From Chrysochromulina tobinii (lineage: Eukaryota; Haptophyta; Prymnesiales; Chrysochromulinaceae): DNA of 14,724 bases. The translations under genes were made by a program, and so were the position numbers. The first letter of the stretch is position 1; each line of letters begins with the position of its first letter. The DNA is taken from positions 1 to 14,724 of the forward strand of contig JWZX01001703.1 of assembly GCA_001275005.1 (NCBI GenBank), given 5' to 3'. Positions 14,694 through 14,724 of this stretch are shown here, piece by piece. The notes below the pieces were generated by a model that had not been told where the DNA came from, searched no databases, and worked only from the letters and a program-made list of their open reading frames with translations.

Positions 14694-14724
14694 CGGCTAC
14701 CCGCGGCGGCGCGGCGGGACCGCG

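Noticed and set aside
14400-14724. CRISPR-like array at the right end
   Set aside because: Units are 11 bp, contiguous and degenerate with no unique spacers, and the context is eukaryotic. It is a minisatellite.

Overview
This window is nuclear DNA of a GC-rich unicellular eukaryote. It has long, mostly intron-free coding regions packed with Ala, Gly and Pro homopolymer tracts, and strictly eukaryotic protein families: the NMD factor SMG8, a kinesin, a CCDC81-type HU protein, a BSD domain and a SWEET-type transporter. The CCDC81-like protein and kinesin suggest a flagellated protist. The strong GC bias and compact genes would fit a haptophyte, pelagophyte or similar alga, but the sequence alone does not settle the lineage.

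Layout from left to right. Positions 1-213 (minus) hold the N-terminus of a SWEET/MtN3-like transporter that runs off the left edge. Positions 589-4188 (plus) hold an SMG8-like nonsense-mediated decay factor with two unusual insertions. Positions 4435-5187 (minus) hold an ankyrin-repeat protein. Positions 5365-7307 (plus) hold a CCDC81-like HU-domain/coiled-coil protein, with a 6-codon first exon and one predicted intron. Positions 7610-8374 (plus) hold an unrecognised protein with looser codon bias. Positions 9103-10101 (minus) hold a BSD-domain plus acyl-CoA-binding-domain fusion. Positions 10358-12814 (plus) hold a kinesin motor protein, probably kinesin-7-like. Positions 12903-14489 (plus) hold a secretory-pathway J-domain protein with the J domain at its C-terminus. 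Positions 14491-14693 hold a two-tier 11-bp minisatellite.

There are three head-to-head gene pairs (SWEET/SMG8, ankyrin/CCDC81-like, BSD-ACB/kinesin), each separated by about 180-380 bp that presumably act as shared bidirectional promoters. One of them contains a 14-copy GTCAA microsatellite. The genes do not form an obvious pathway, and this looks like ordinary dense gene space. The interest lies in protein architecture and in sequence-birth events. SMG8 carries two PDZ half-domains in reversed order, and an 84-bp in-frame segment flanked by 40-bp direct repeats that looks like an intron born by tandem duplication. There is also a BSD-ACB fusion with degenerate ligand residues, a J protein whose Gly/Phe region precedes the J domain, and many in-frame microduplications.

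No rRNA, tRNA, CRISPR, transposase or viral gene was recognised.
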